Of a stretch of DNA of 64,000 nucleotides, positions 32,009 to 43,356 are shown piece after piece. The position numbers were made by a program, and so were the translations under genes. Position 1 is the first letter of the stretch. Each line of letters begins with the position of its first letter. The notes under the pieces were generated by a model, which was not told the DNA's origin, did no database searches, and saw only the letters and a program-made list of their open reading frames with translations. This DNA comes from Multifurca ochricompacta. Lineage: Eukaryota > Basidiomycota > Agaricomycetes > Russulales > Russulaceae. Location of the stretch: positions 372,001 through 436,000 of the forward strand of contig WTXG01000009.1 in NCBI GenBank assembly GCA_022496185.1. Direction: 5' to 3'.

Positions 32009-34471
32009 GATACACCAGAGAAGTGATGGGTGAAGTGCCCAATTCAGACTATAGACTGGAGATAAAGGGGCGGGGTAGGTGCTTAGAATGAACTTGGCCC
32101 CTGCTCTACTTATGGCCAAAGGAACCCCTCCAAGAGATCCGCTCCATGGATACAGAATGGGATGCGTAGTCCATTCTTAGGTGTTTACAATACAGCAGCC
32201 AAATCAAATATTCCGGGCCCGCGGCCAGGGAATGCAAGGAACGATCCAATAAGCCCGGGCCAGATTAACCCGAATCCGAAAAGGCGCGGTACCACATAGT
32301 CATATCTGAGAAGGAGACAATTTGCTTCGCGCGTGGGAGCGACACAGCACTCCTTAAGTTGCCGTGTTATTTTGGCATCTGCCCGCGGGTCAATATTAAG
32401 GTCAACTACGCAATCAGGTAAACGACTTCTCACTCAATCACCTGAAATAGCGTCTCACCTTTCACGGGTGGTGGGTGTTCTCCGATCCACGGACAGGGGA
32501 CCAGCATGCGGATGCTGGCCTTCGAGATACGTCATCCGTGATAAGGTACCGCTACAGAAGAGGAATTCATAGGCGTCTCCAGGGAAATATGTCGACCCAG
32601 AGGTAATAAAGTCTCCACAGATGAGGGGACGTTGAGGAATTCGTTACTGTGGAAAGGAGATATTGTCAGAATACAGCCACGGCACGCAGCCACATAGATA
32701 CTGGAGATGGCGGCCCGAGATCGATCATATCGAGGCCGTCCTACACAATGCACGAGGTGTCGTGCAAATTTCTTTACTTTATCATAGGACTATTCGCATA
32801 GTTAGTGTCCTCAGTCTTTCTGTTCCAAAGACTGAGGTCAGTATCATTCTCTGGCGGCGGCAAGTGTGCCGCCGGTGAAAGATTAGGAGTGGTTAGGGAT
32901 GGCATGAATTGGTGCAGTGATCAACCAAACACAGAAAGTGAAGTACTTGCACTGTAGATACTGCTTGTTTGTGAGCATCAGGCACGAAGACATGAGCGCT
33001 GTTAGTATTGGGGTATCAGTCCGCAGGACGTCGCAGAAGATTTCATCAGTGGCGCACGGGGGCAGATCTGCCGAGTCCGTCATTTCTTGGTTCGCTCCCG
33101 GAAATTTTAGAATTGGATTCTACAATGTTGCCTGATGCATTTTCATCCGTTAGATTAGCATAACAGGAGCCATAGACTCACTCGAATAATCAGTTCAAGT
33201 CAGGTTCGTCGCGCAGGGGACAGTACTGTGCCCCATGGCCGACGGTCAAGCGCAGCAAGTACCACATGGCCATAATTACGACATAGCGAGCACCACACTC
33301 GTCCAAGAGATGATACGGATGATAGAAAATTCCTATTCCAAAGCTCTTCGTAGTTATTTTTCCATCCAAGTCAGGGTCGATGACTTAGCAATCGGTGAGT
33401 AACTGCATTGAATCTGGGCGCTCAGTGCCTCTGAATGGTGTCAAAACTAAACACGTTGCAAGATATTAGTGCGTTAGTATAGTTACGAATTTATGTTTAT
33501 TTTATGGATTTAGTTAGGATGCGGATGGTCTTAATTCTACAGCACAAGCGACAAAACATGAGAATTCGTCATCCGGCGATTTGACTTGCCCTAAGTTCGG
33601 CGGAGTTGGAGTTGGCAGTTGGCTTTCTGAAACACTGTTCTGTGCGCTCTGCGCGAGGACGATGACTATAACCTCCATGGCTCGAAAAGCCCTTGGCCAC
33701 TCCGCGGTGTAACAGTGAACGATTAAGCGCCATTTTGTGCCGGTGCCTCAAAGGGTGGCAACAATCAAAACCTCACACAGATCGAAACATCCAGCTCGAG
33801 CGGGGGATCTCTTAGCTCTTGGTTTCATGTTCCGGTGATCAACTTGTTCCCCTCGACTCGCAGGCTGCGAAAACCTGATGGTTGCTTGAGACTTGCACTT
33901 ATAAAGGTGACCGCTGACTCAGATGCGTTGTGGCCTCGCAAAATCGTTATTGATGCCTTGTTCAGAAGGCGATAACCAGATACGCCGCGCCCTCGATTGT
34001 TCTGGCAGAAAAATTCTACCAAGCAACCGCGTGAGCACAGTGACTGACTTGGTTGGAGCCTTGTGTTGTAGTCGGACGTATGAATTTTCCTACGATAACG
34101 GGCTCTGAGCAATTCTCTCGCATAGGTGTCCGGTGCTCGGCGTGATTCTTGGGCTATTGACGACCTTAGAAGTCATCGACGGTCGAACAACCCGCGATGA
34201 CACTCCCGTACATAGCGGGAATGGTAAATGTTAGTATGTATGAATGAACGGAGGAGAAGCACGCTGATACAAGTTCATCGGACATGGGTTGAATTACCCA
34301 AACGTAATGTTCTTACTGGCCCTGTCATACACAAATACATCTCAACGCTCGACTGTGGTCTGCCGAGTCAAGGGGTGAGGAACAAGGGGAGGAAGATCAA
34401 GTACTAGCAGGTCTTCAGAAACGTAGACTCATTAGGTAATTACTACTCACCAACCACACAAACAAACTAAA
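32009..34471. other. 2.4 kb block with conflicting small coding signals, no firm gene
   Basis: This lies between the 5' end of the TmpA-like gene and the 3' end of NDC80. Both strands have open segments of 50-75 codons flanked by plausible splice sites, but they do not chain into one protein. On the minus strand 32185-32433 reads NIDPRADAKITRQLKECC then a hydrophobic end, and a separate segment at 32470-32620 reads TSGSTYFPGDAYEFLFCSG; their phases do not match across the intervening intron-like sequence. On the plus strand there is a two-exon candidate at 33235-33482. It could be a decayed gene, a gene broken by sequence errors, or non-coding RNA. Confidence 0.4.
33235..33482 (+). CDS. Candidate small two-exon gene, function unknown
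   Basis: Not recognised. An ATG in a good fungal context (CCCCATGG) starts MADGQAQQVPHGHNYDIAST, and exon 1 runs 53 codons to a GTGAGT donor after 33394. A CTAAAC branch-like site and a CAAG acceptor at 33462 give a 68-base intron; the frame then closes after IDISALV at 33482. The product would be about 60 residues, helical-looking (VQEMIRMIENSYSKALRSYF). An alternative acceptor at 33542 gives a longer version ending at 33712. The opposite strand is also open across exon 1, so the strand choice is an inference from start context and intron signals. Confidence 0.35.
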
Positions 34472-36780
34472 TCACCACCCTGCTTCTGCAAAGTCCCGTA
34501 GGTTTTTCAGTTGCTGCGAAATTTCCTCCTTAAACATGGCGATCTCAGTGCTGTTCTTGACGATCGCGCGAACGGTCTCGTCTCGAAGGCGCGCCACTTT
34601 TTCAATTTGCTCCCGATACCTGATCGCAAAGGCGTGAACGGACGGTAAGCAATGGTGATGGTAGTACGTACGCAATCTGCAGGGCCTGCAATCGTGATTG
34701 CACCCCCGCTCCGCTGGCAAGCGCTGCTGTCCGAGCCTGTGCAAGGTCCCGCTCTAGGCGCGAGATTTCAGCATTGCTCACGAGGGCTTCTCGCTGTGCG
34801 GCCTATAAGGGCGACATATCACTTCAATGGTGGTACTGTGTTGAGCTTGGCAGGAAATGGCCTTACCTCTCGGAGGTCATCAGCCTGCTCATTCAAGACC
34901 ATCACCTTTTTTTCCGTCTCATTGATCTCGTCTTCCAGGTTCTCGCACTCTGAAATTAACTGATCGAGTTCGTGGTCCACCTTAATCCGTTCACTCTCGA
35001 CAGCCGCGCGCTCGCTTCGTTTGCTTTCGACGATAGCATTCAGCGTGGGTTTGATGACACGACGAACATCTGGACCTTTGAATAGGTGTTCTGGTTGTGA
35101 CGCGGCTGTGTTCAGCTCCACTTGGAGGTCGATATTTTGAAATGGCGGGGGAAGCGGTGGGAACAGCCCTAAATTGGAGAGGAGCCGTGTATATGCGTCG
35201 ACTGCCTCTTCCGTGGCGGCGCCACGGTTGGCAACAGCCACCTCGAGTGAGAGGATGGCTTTCTGTGACTCCGCGACTTTGACCTTCAAATCCTCCAGAC
35301 TCCGAGAGAGCTGCTCGTGCTCTGTATTCATACGAATTACCTCCTCCGGCGATATATTCTGCTCCCTGACGACTTCTGAGAGCCGTTCTTGCTCCGCTTT
35401 CAGCTGTTCCAGGCTGGATGCTGATGGATAGACGGATCGGCGTACAGTCGCATAAGTCTTGCTATTCCCACTCACTTTGCTGTGCAATGTCAGTCTTGAG
35501 ATTCGCGATGTGACTGATGAGAGTTTTCTTCCTCCCTTCCCAGCTGCGGATGCATTCCTGGAACTTCTCGCGGTCCCGTTTGAGAAAATTGTTGTCAGAG
35601 AGGAGCTTGTCAATCGGTGCCTTGCAAGGTGTCAATACGGACCGTACGGGGGAAGGAGGATGTATACGTACAGGTGCGGATTGTAGTTTTTCTAATTCAG
35701 CCTTGACTTTAGCAAGCTCCGCCTTCTGCTCCTCCAAATCGGCCTCTATCCGTTCGTTCTTTTTGGCTATCACACTTTAGTAAAACGCTAGGTGTATGAG
35801 ACTAAAAGTGCACCATATCGCTCTTCCAACTTTCGCTGTTGATCCCCAAAAATATCAGAACCTGCAAAAAAGGCTTCGTATGCTTCCGCAAAGTAGTCGA
35901 ATGCGAGAGCAGCGTGGTGGTTGGGATCATCGAATTCCTCGGGAACGATATCAGAGAACTGCAGTGTAGGATGTTCGCTCTCCATATAATGTAGTCTTCC
36001 CTGATTATGAGGGAAATCAAAGCCCTGTGAAGGAGACGAACTCCTCGTGGCGCACCTTACACATGACCGTGAGCCAATGTAGGACACCTAACAAGGATGG
36101 CCAGGAGTGCATGCTAGCTGGGGCAGCGAGCCATTTGGGGTCTACTTGCCCGACGAATGGGTATCTAATGCACTTCAATGACGGAACGAATTCGTCCTCA
36201 AAACGTGCTGAGGATCAAAAGGGTAGCCCGGATCAAGCATGGAGAATAGATATTGGAAGATGTTTCGATATTCCTTCCCGGTTATGTTCGCCAGGGTTTG
36301 CATCGATATGTCGTACTCAGTGCTTTGGAGCCAGCTAACGATATCTTGGCGCATCTTGGTTTGGTACTGACGATCGCGGAGGGGGCGAGGGTCTTTGAGG
36401 GGCTGAACAGCAGCTGGCGGGAGCGCGCCCACACCGCCACCCCAGAGCGAGCCCCTGCGCGTGCTCCTAATTCCAGTTAGTTAGGTCGCATAAACAGGGA
36501 GGGGGTGGCGAATGCACTACAAATTCAGCGGCGTGCGACCATGCTTTGAGGCACTGGCGAGCAACGGATTTACGTTTTGTGACCTATAAAGTGACTGTCT
36601 AGGGTTTGTTGACGGCACCGCTAGGGGAGGGTGAACACCACGGGCAGCTGGTCCGGCAACAGAGAGCCTCTTATTCTGAGTTGATTTCTTCATGGCAGAT
36701 GAAGGCATCGGCATGGGTATTCCCGATCTACCACCATCTTGAGATAATAAGGTCACGGACCGTCGCACAATCTCGCTCAT
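34472..36780 (-). CDS. NDC80: Kinetochore protein Ndc80/Hec1
   Basis: The main microtubule-binding subunit of the outer kinetochore NDC80 complex. MSEIVRRSVTLLSQDG starts at 36780. A basic, flexible tail (MKKSTQNKRLSVAG) precedes the calponin-homology head: KDPRPLRDRQYQTKMRQDIV, LQSTEYDISMQTLANITGKE and YRNIFQYLFSMLDPGYPFD. Then come PSLKCIRYPFVGQVDPKWLA and SMHSWPSLLGVLHWLTVMCK. The rest is coiled coil with heptads, e.g. EADLEEQKAELAKVKAELEK and ECENLEDEINETEKKVMVLN, ending FAEAGW at a TGA read at 34472-34474. Near 36205 one base is missing or extra between DPQ and FEDEFVPSLK. SPC24, a partner in the same complex, lies 20 kb away. Confidence 0.95.
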
Positions 36781-37036
36781 TAGCGACGGTGAGCAGAAGA
36801 TCTACTGTAACAGTTGAAACGTTGACAAGCAGACGGGTTAAGTGCGCAGTGTCGTGGCGCGTTCATTAATGACACGATCACGTGTTCACATGTGGTCACA
36901 ACACCGTCTCAGACATGTGACCGACACGTGACGGACTGTATTTGGGTTTGGATGGAGGATGAATGGAGTATTCCTCCATTCCTGAAGTCCGAACCATCCC
37001 AAGTTTTACCACAGGTTACCAGTCAACAACCGCGAT
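36781..37036. promoter_or_regulatory. Bidirectional promoter NDC80 / MOG1 with three RTCACRTG sites
   Basis: The 256 bases between the start codons hold three perfect RTCACRTG words within 56 bases: 36877-36884 (plus), 36914-36921 (minus) and 36925-36932 (minus). This consensus is bound by Cbf1-like bHLH factors in yeasts. Function here is inferred. Confidence 0.6.
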
Positions 37037-37702
37037 ATGAGCGAGATGAGGAACCTCAAAAAAAAAGCGCTATTTGGTGGCGCCATTACTGCTGAATTCC
37101 CGGAAGACTTCATTGATGTCTCGTATGTAACCAATCGCCAATCAAGGCCAAGCGTCATAAAAACCGCCTTGACCCAGCCGGCTACGTCAAGTTCCTGACA
37201 ATCAGGAGGTCTACCTCTCTCGAGACTTAGATGTTAGCATTGTCCTAGAAACTCTCGAAAGAGTCCCCCCTAGTGACTCTACTGAGGCGGCAACGTCTGG
37301 AATCTGCTTCAAGCTTTCATGGAACTTCCTTTTTTTGTTAACTTTTGCTCTCTCAGGTTCCACTTTGACTCTATTGCTCAAGACAATGAGGCACTCTCCT
37401 CCTCTATAGATGAAATACTCACAATTCCCAATGATCGCGGTGATAAGACCCCTTCTGTCACTATACTACGTGGTCGACAGGGGGTAAAGAAGTTCAACAG
37501 GAGTTCTGAGGATGATGTACGGATCTTTCTGGCGCTGTACAGAGTAGAGGAAAAGGGTGTTGACCTTGTCTTGTCACTGAATTTCCCCATCAATCTCCAC
37601 GACGGTGTCATCCGCGGGGAGGAACAGTACATGTTTGCTGACCAAGTTTTTCGTTCTATCGCTACTAGTCTTCATATCATTAACTTTGATTTGTTCGCGT
37701 GA
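37037..37702 (+). CDS. MOG1: Ran-binding nucleotide release factor Mog1
   Basis: Mog1 binds Ran/Gsp1, stimulates nucleotide release and supports nuclear import. The ATG at 37037 gives MSEMRNLKKKALFGGAITAE and FPEDFIDVS; the later ATG at 37046 is in frame. Exon 2 reads LRQVPDNQEVYLSRDLDVSI and VLETLERVPPSDSTEAAT. The second intron is GT-AG (37295-37356) and joins to FHFDSIAQDNEALSSSIDEI. The last exon has VDLVLSLNFPINLHDGVIRG and ends FRSIATSLHIINFDLFA at 37702. The LFGGAI opening, PDNQEV and FHFDSIAxDNxA are hallmark Mog1 motifs. About 180 residues. Confidence 0.9.
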
Positions 37703-38245
37703 CCTAGGGTTTTTTTTTTTGGTGAGGCGCTGTCTTCTGTCCGTACGTAAGTCCCAGTAGTTGCTCGACTATGTTTTTAATGACGGAGTGGAGGGATGGA
37801 GAATCATGTCAATGTGCTTTGAACCTCCGCTCGCTCTGCCTAGCAGTCGCCTGGTACTACTCGGCTTCTTGTCTTATGACCTATCGATCCGATGTTTCTT
37901 TGCACTTTCTTTGCACTAATATAAATATACTATGACTCACGCTGACCCGGGTTGTAGTATGGTCACAAGGGCTCAACCCACAATCGCGATCCCTGCACTC
38001 AGCTGACCTAAGAGGGTAACTGCGACCAAAATACAACCATTATGACCACTCCATCTACCCGTTGGGCGCAGAGTCTAGCGAACGAGCTATACCAGCCAAG
38101 GTATATACAATCGTGAGAAACGATATCGATACAGGTCAGTCAAAGAAGCAAACAGCAAGGTAACAAATATAGTACATTTTGAGCGCTGGAGCTCTGGGAG
38201 GGGCGACCGATTTATATCACTCGTGATCACGACCTCGCAGAAGGG
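37703..38245. other. Convergent 3' region of MOG1 and the MIT-domain gene
   Basis: No open frame of note. A T10-type homopolymer follows the MOG1 stop. No gene or structured element was recognised. Confidence 0.55.
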
Positions 38246-39883
38246 TCACTTGCTTTCCTGCTCTGCTTCTGCCTCAGGCTCCTCGTCGATGCGCTCATGA
38301 ACGGGTGCATTATGCGCTTCCACAGCCGCTTTTGCTTCTCGCTTGCGCCTCGCCGACTCCTTGAGTTTGTCCCAGCGCTCTCGGAATTTTGCAATCATTG
38401 CTTTCTGTACAACGCCGTCAGTCAGGAAAATAATACTCGACTGAGACTGACCTGTTTCTCATTCTCCACGCGCATGGTGCGAAGCTCCTCCTCGAGCTCT
38501 TTGACTCTACGAGAAAGCTGTGTCTCTCTGTCTCTATTGGTACTAATCGGAACTACGGGAGGTGGAGCTGGGACTAGGTTCAGATTGAGATTTGGGAGAT
38601 CGAATGTGGATTGGCCAGTTCGCTGCGCTGCATGCAAGGAAGCGCCCATTGCTCTTTGTGCCTGCAACCCCAATTATTAGCATTCTAGTAGATAAGCTCG
38701 CACCAGGATGCGTCGAAGTACCTCTCGACGAGCAACAGCAATGTTTTCTCGAAGCTGCTGATCTTGCTCTTGTCTTACTTTCAGCATTCTCTCAGCACTT
38801 TCTAGTCGCTTTTGCATCGCCTCGAGTTCGGAGCGAAGGGTTTGATTCTCTTCTTTTAGCGCCGATTGTGAAGGATCAGACTTGGATGGGATGAAGCAGA
38901 AAGAATCAGACGAGTCGTAATCTTACGCTCATGTTAGTTCAGTTTACAAACTTTGCGTGCCGACACTGACCTTCTTCTGCTATCTCGTCAAATTCGTTCC
39001 GGAGATCGATAACCGACTGTCTTAGGTGGGAGGACTTGACAGCATTGGGGCCGTGTGCGTCATCGAATGCTGCCGGGGATAAGCCGTCTGGAGATCGTGC
39101 TTTTGAGCGCACGCCAATGAGCGCACGCCTGGAACGCCCGCTGCCTTCTGTATCGGTGTCGCTGCTGTAGCTGCCATTCCGGCCAAGCTCGCGTTGGGAA
39201 GAGTCGGCGAAGCCAAGGGAAGCAGTTGCAAATGCTAAAGGTTGTGCAACATGATCCAGCTGTTCCATGGCCTTCCAGAACGTGTTGAAGGCGTCGCTTG
39301 CGTCCGTTGACTGCTGCCACATGATGCCAATTAACAGGGGATCATGAACTAAATGGACTGCTACGGACCTGTTGTCCTAACAGCATGAAAGACTCGTCAA
39401 CTTGGGAGTCTGGCATCCTTCCTTTTGGATATGTTATGGGGGAAGATGACGACCCATGTGCTGTGGGCGCAGAGGCAGGTGATAGGCGTGGTGGTGTTAG
39501 TTTTTGTGGCAGTGTGGGGTCTATGCCCTCTTCTCGAAGAGCAGCTATCTTCCTTTGTAGTTCCTTTGCTGCCCTGCTATGCTCGTTATAAAGCATCCTT
39601 AGCGTTCTCCTCGTCTGTACGTTTGAGTGAGCCTGGCAGGAAGCGAATGAAAAAGGAGTCAAGCAAACATTCTCATCGTTCGACTCCTCTATACAGGATT
39701 GAAACGCATCCGCCGACTTCTGGTGCTCATCAGCAGCAGGAATGAGAAGGCCTTTGGAGATGAATTCGTCAGCATTGGTGGCATGCTGGTGCGCCTACAG
39801 GACAAAGAGTAAATTAAGAAATGATATGATCGGTTGCATGAAATGAACGTTACCGCATTTAAAGGCGAGTTAGGGGCAGACAT
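38246..39883 (-). CDS. MIT-domain protein, NRBF2/Atg38-like
   Basis: Probably an autophagy PI3-kinase accessory factor of the NRBF2/Atg38 kind (family resemblance, not proven). MSAPNSPLNA starts at 39881-39883. The next exons form a microtubule-interacting-and-trafficking helix bundle: AHQHATNADEFISKGLLIPA, ADEHQKSADAFQSCIEESND and RTLRMLYNEHSRAAKELQRK. A Ser/Pro linker ends MPDSQVDESFMLLGQQ, then SDAFNTFWKAMEQLDHVAQP, a Ser/Arg-rich segment, and a C-terminal coiled coil (VKELEEELRTMRVENEKQ; FRERWDKLKESARRKREAKA). The end is acidic, EEPEAEAEQESK, with TGA at 38246-38248. Other MIT proteins such as Vps4 are excluded by the lack of an ATPase domain. Confidence 0.65.
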
Positions 39884-40202
39884 GAATATGTTTAGAAGTG
39901 AAACCAAGGCGAGGAAGTCAACAAGTCTCGTCGGAGAAATTAAGAGCAAATTTACAGGCGGGGCGCTGGCCTCGAGCCTCGAGTACTTGCTTGATCCATT
40001 GAGGATTCAAAAAAGGTAACCTACCTCTCGGTGCAAAGCGGCCCGTCGAAACGACCTCTTAAGAGACAGACGACAGGCAGAGACAGAGACAGAGACAGAT
40101 TAGACTAGACTAGACTAGACTGATGGTCGTGGACTTGGACTAAATCATCATTCTTATTCAACAAATCTACTACTACTCTAGCGTAAAGCCTCTCATACAC
40201 AC
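39884..40202. promoter_or_regulatory. Divergent promoter region with AGACAG and TAGAC tandem repeats
   Basis: 319 bases between two divergent genes, containing adjacent short tandem repeats at 40077-40121. Confidence 0.4.
40077..40121. repeat. Adjacent CAGAGA and TAGAC tandem repeats
   Basis: About four copies of the hexamer CAGAGA run directly into four copies of the pentamer TAGAC, between divergent start codons. Confidence 0.85.
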
Positions 40203-41112
40203 ATGAACCGTCTTACCCCAGTACTTTACATCAGATCTACCTTGGCCGGCTCAAGAACTGACCTTCGAGTCACTAAGGTGAGTTGAGTAGCGCCATTGCT
40301 AGTAGCTCAAGATCGCCGACAGGCAGAATTACATAGAATTCCGGAACGGTGGAGAAACCAACCCAGGTAAATCCCGAGGTAACACGAGCAGTGGGCCCGT
40401 ATTGACGCTCCAAGTCCTGCTAATTGACATCCACACTTCGCAGTTGGAGAAACCGGAACTTTCTGTGCCGGCAGTAAGTGAGACTCTCGTCATGTCAGGC
40501 GTGTGGCCGCCTGAGAACCCGAAAAAAGGGACATTCAGAGTCCGAGTCAGTAGCAGTTCGTATCGCGGGAAAGGGGTCGACTAGACCGCGCCCCGTACGC
40601 CGCGAAAGTTCTTCCTTTTCTGCGCTACGCAATATTAGTAGTCCGTTCAGAGGTGAAGAGCCGTCTGGCGAGACCCCCACTTCTATCGGCAATGACCCAT
40701 TCGAAAGAGTTGAAACGGAAAGTATCAGCGTCGGCCTGGTTCCGGTGCACATACCACGCCTGACCGATCCAATCGCTCCATGCACGGGCTTCGCAATGCA
40801 AGCAGAGGTCGTCAAGCACGCGAGTAGATTCACAGAATTCAGAAAAGCGCAACAAAAGACCTTTTCCGAGAATACCAGCAAGGCCGCAGAGTCGGAAGGG
40901 GGGCTGTTCTTCGCATCTCGGAAGCGAGGCCGAAGCCCTCAGGTAGGTGAATTCGTGGTTTTTCTTGATAATATACTGACTACATGTCATGGTGGTAGTT
41001 GAATGTTTCGAATGGAGAGCATCTCACCGATGGCTCACCGTCACAGCGATCTCTCGTTGACTATATCAAAGTGGATATACCTGATATTAGTATCACACTT
41101 CCGGGAACATGA
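40203..41112 (+). CDS. Unrecognised gene, model uncertain (at least one frame break)
   Basis: No family was recognised. A plausible start is the ATG at 40203 (MNRLTPVLYIRSTLAGSRTD). The third exon begins LEKPELSVPAVSETLVMSGV and WPPENPKKG, then the frame must shift near 40525 at an A/G homopolymer to continue GHSESESVAVRIAGKGSTRP and PVRRESSSFSALRNISSPFR. The protein continues to FTEFRKAQQKTFSENTSKAA and SRKRGRSPQ. A final exon after a short intron gives SLVDYIKVDIPDISITLPGT and TGA at 41110-41112. Phases around the second exon (about 40311-40371) do not fit cleanly. It is basic, Ser/Arg-rich and mostly disordered-looking, which hints at a nuclear protein (inference). Confidence 0.45.
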
Positions 41113-41280
41113 GGCCTGGCTATCGTTTTTGTAACTTAGTAGCTTTGTAGTGTGGCAGATCGAATAAATGGAGAGGGAGTTGCGGATGATGCGACTAGGC
41201 ATCGGCATCTGCCGACCCTCTCACTGATAATCCCATCGTGTTTGCGGTTTCGGTTTCATATACATCCTCAACGAATCGTC

Positions 41281-43356
41281 ATGTCTATATTCCAACGCGA
41301 TCCGAGGGCAGGTGCCTTCCTGGGAGGTGACAGAGTATCTGGTCAGGATATTCGAGATCAGAACGGTGCGCTTGACATTGCGATTTCCCCATGAGATCAC
41401 TAGCTCAAGCGCGACTTCAGTGATTGCCGCACAAGCCATAGCAAACATCGTAAAAAGTTCTCTTGGACCACTAGGCCTCGATAAAATGCTGGTAGATAAC
41501 ATCGGGGTATGTTGCGTATTTTTTCCGTGGGTTTCTGCTGCACAGAACTCGTGCCGACACACAGGAAGTCACCATTTCCAATGACGGCGCCACCATCCTT
41601 TCTCTCCTCTCTGTAGAACACCCCGCTGGCCGTATCTTCGTGGATCTCGCACAAAAGCAAGACAAAGAGGTCGGAGATGGAACAACTTCTGTGGTAATAA
41701 TTGCTGCTGAACTCCTACGCCGCGCAAATGAGCTGGTAAAAGCGAAGATTCATCCTACCACCATCATCACGGGATACAGACTAGCATGTCGTGAGGCTGT
41801 GAAGTTCATGCAAGATTTGTTAAGCGTGAAGGTGGAGTCTCTAGGTCGCGATGCCCTGATAAATGCAGCAAAGACGAGTATGGCGAGTAAAGTCATTGGG
41901 CCGTGAGCACCTCAACTTGCTGTGTGCTCTTCATCAGTCGCTTAACCCAAAGCCAGTGATGACGACTTATTTGCGCCTATGGCGGTGGATGCTATGTTGG
42001 CGGTCAAGACCATAAATACTCGAGGCGAAACGAAATATCCTGTCAAAGCCGTGAACGTCCTGAAGGCACACGGACGGAGTACTCGAGAGTCGCTCTTTGT
42101 GCAAGGCTACGCGTTAAACTGTACTGTTGCCAGTCAAGGTATCTTCTTTTTACTGCATTGTTCGTTCGCAGAGGCGCTCACTTTACCTTAGCGATGAAGA
42201 CGCGAATAACTAATGCTAAGATTGCCTGCCTTGACATCGACCTTCGCAAAACACGCATGCAACTAGGTATTCAAATCTTAGTGGATGACCCAGAACAACT
42301 CGAGGAGATTCGCAAGCGGTACTGAGGACGATGATTTTCACTTCACGCATTAGCTAAACTAACGCGTCTCGCAGGGAGTCAGAAATGACACTTGAGAGGA
42401 TCCGAAAAATATTGGCTGCTGGCGCTAATGTCGTTCTGACGACTAAAGGAATCGACGACCTTGCGTTGAAGGAATTTGTGGAGGCCGGCGCCATGGCCGT
42501 CCGTCGATGCAGGAAGGAGGATCTTCGCCGCATTGCCAAAGCTACTGGTGGCCAGCTTGTCTCGAGTTTGGCGAATCTAGAGGGGGAAGAGACGTTCGAG
42601 ACAAGTTATCTTGGAACTGCAGAAGAGGTTGTACAAGAGCGCATCTCGGACGATGAGCTCATCCTTGTCAAAGGCACTAAGGCGGTCAATTCGGCTTCTG
42701 TCATTCTCCGAGGTGCCAACGATTACATGCTCGACGAGATGGAGCGAGCGCTGCATGACACGCTGTCCGTGATTAAGCGGACGCTGGAGAGTGGGAGTGT
42801 CGTACCAGGTGGAGGTGCCGTGGAGTCTGCATTGAGCATCTACCTGGAAAATTTGCTACAACTTTGGTACGTTCCCTCTTTCCAACCGCATGTCAACACA
42901 TGTGATTGAGAGACGTTAAAATTCTCTTCGCTACCCCACATAGGGCTCGCGTGAGCAGTTGGCTATTGCAGAATTCGCAAGCGCACTTCTCATCATCCCG
43001 AAGACACTTGCGGTGAATGCGGCTAAGGATGCGACTAATCTTGTGGCGAAATTACGGTCATATCATAACGCGGCTCAAAACGCGCCTGCTGGTGACCCTA
43101 AAAAGGTTCTTCTGCGCTATGGACTGGACTTACTGAAAGGCGACGTACGGGACAATGTCACGGCAGGCGTCCTCGAACCCACTATGAGCAAGGTTCGCAG
43201 CCTTAAGTCTGCGTTCGAGGCGGCTGTTTCCTTACTACGGATTGACGACGCAATTCAAGTTGCTCCAGGTACAGTTTTATTGAGAGGTGTTGAACGTTGA
43301 ATACTGATGAACGTATTACAGAGCAAAAACCAGAGCGTGATGGTCACGGTCATTAG
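41281..43356 (+). CDS. TCP1: T-complex protein 1 subunit alpha (CCT1)
   Basis: A subunit of the cytosolic CCT/TRiC chaperonin that folds actin and tubulin. [20 protein letters not shown] starts at 41281. Next come [40 protein letters not shown] and the nucleotide-binding [20 protein letters not shown]. The apical domain has [20 protein letters not shown], and later [20 protein letters not shown] and [20 protein letters not shown]. The second ATPase half has [20 protein letters not shown] and [20 protein letters not shown]. The last exon is [11 protein letters not shown] with TAG at 43354-43356. One T is missing near 42850 (ENF-ATTL), otherwise the 550-residue frame is complete. The gene is essential in yeast, so the break is probably a sequence error. 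Confidence 0.95.

Noticed and set aside
33181..33390. Minus-strand segment reading GIGIFYHPYHLLDECGARYV, with good composition
   Set aside because: It stops within 70 codons, its downstream donor is out of frame in all phases, and it is exactly antisense to a plus-strand exon with better start and splice signals.
37313..37356. A GC-AG second intron in MOG1
   Set aside because: A canonical GT donor at 37295 gives a 62-base intron and the family junction EAAT-FHFDSIAQDN, so no unusual donor is needed.
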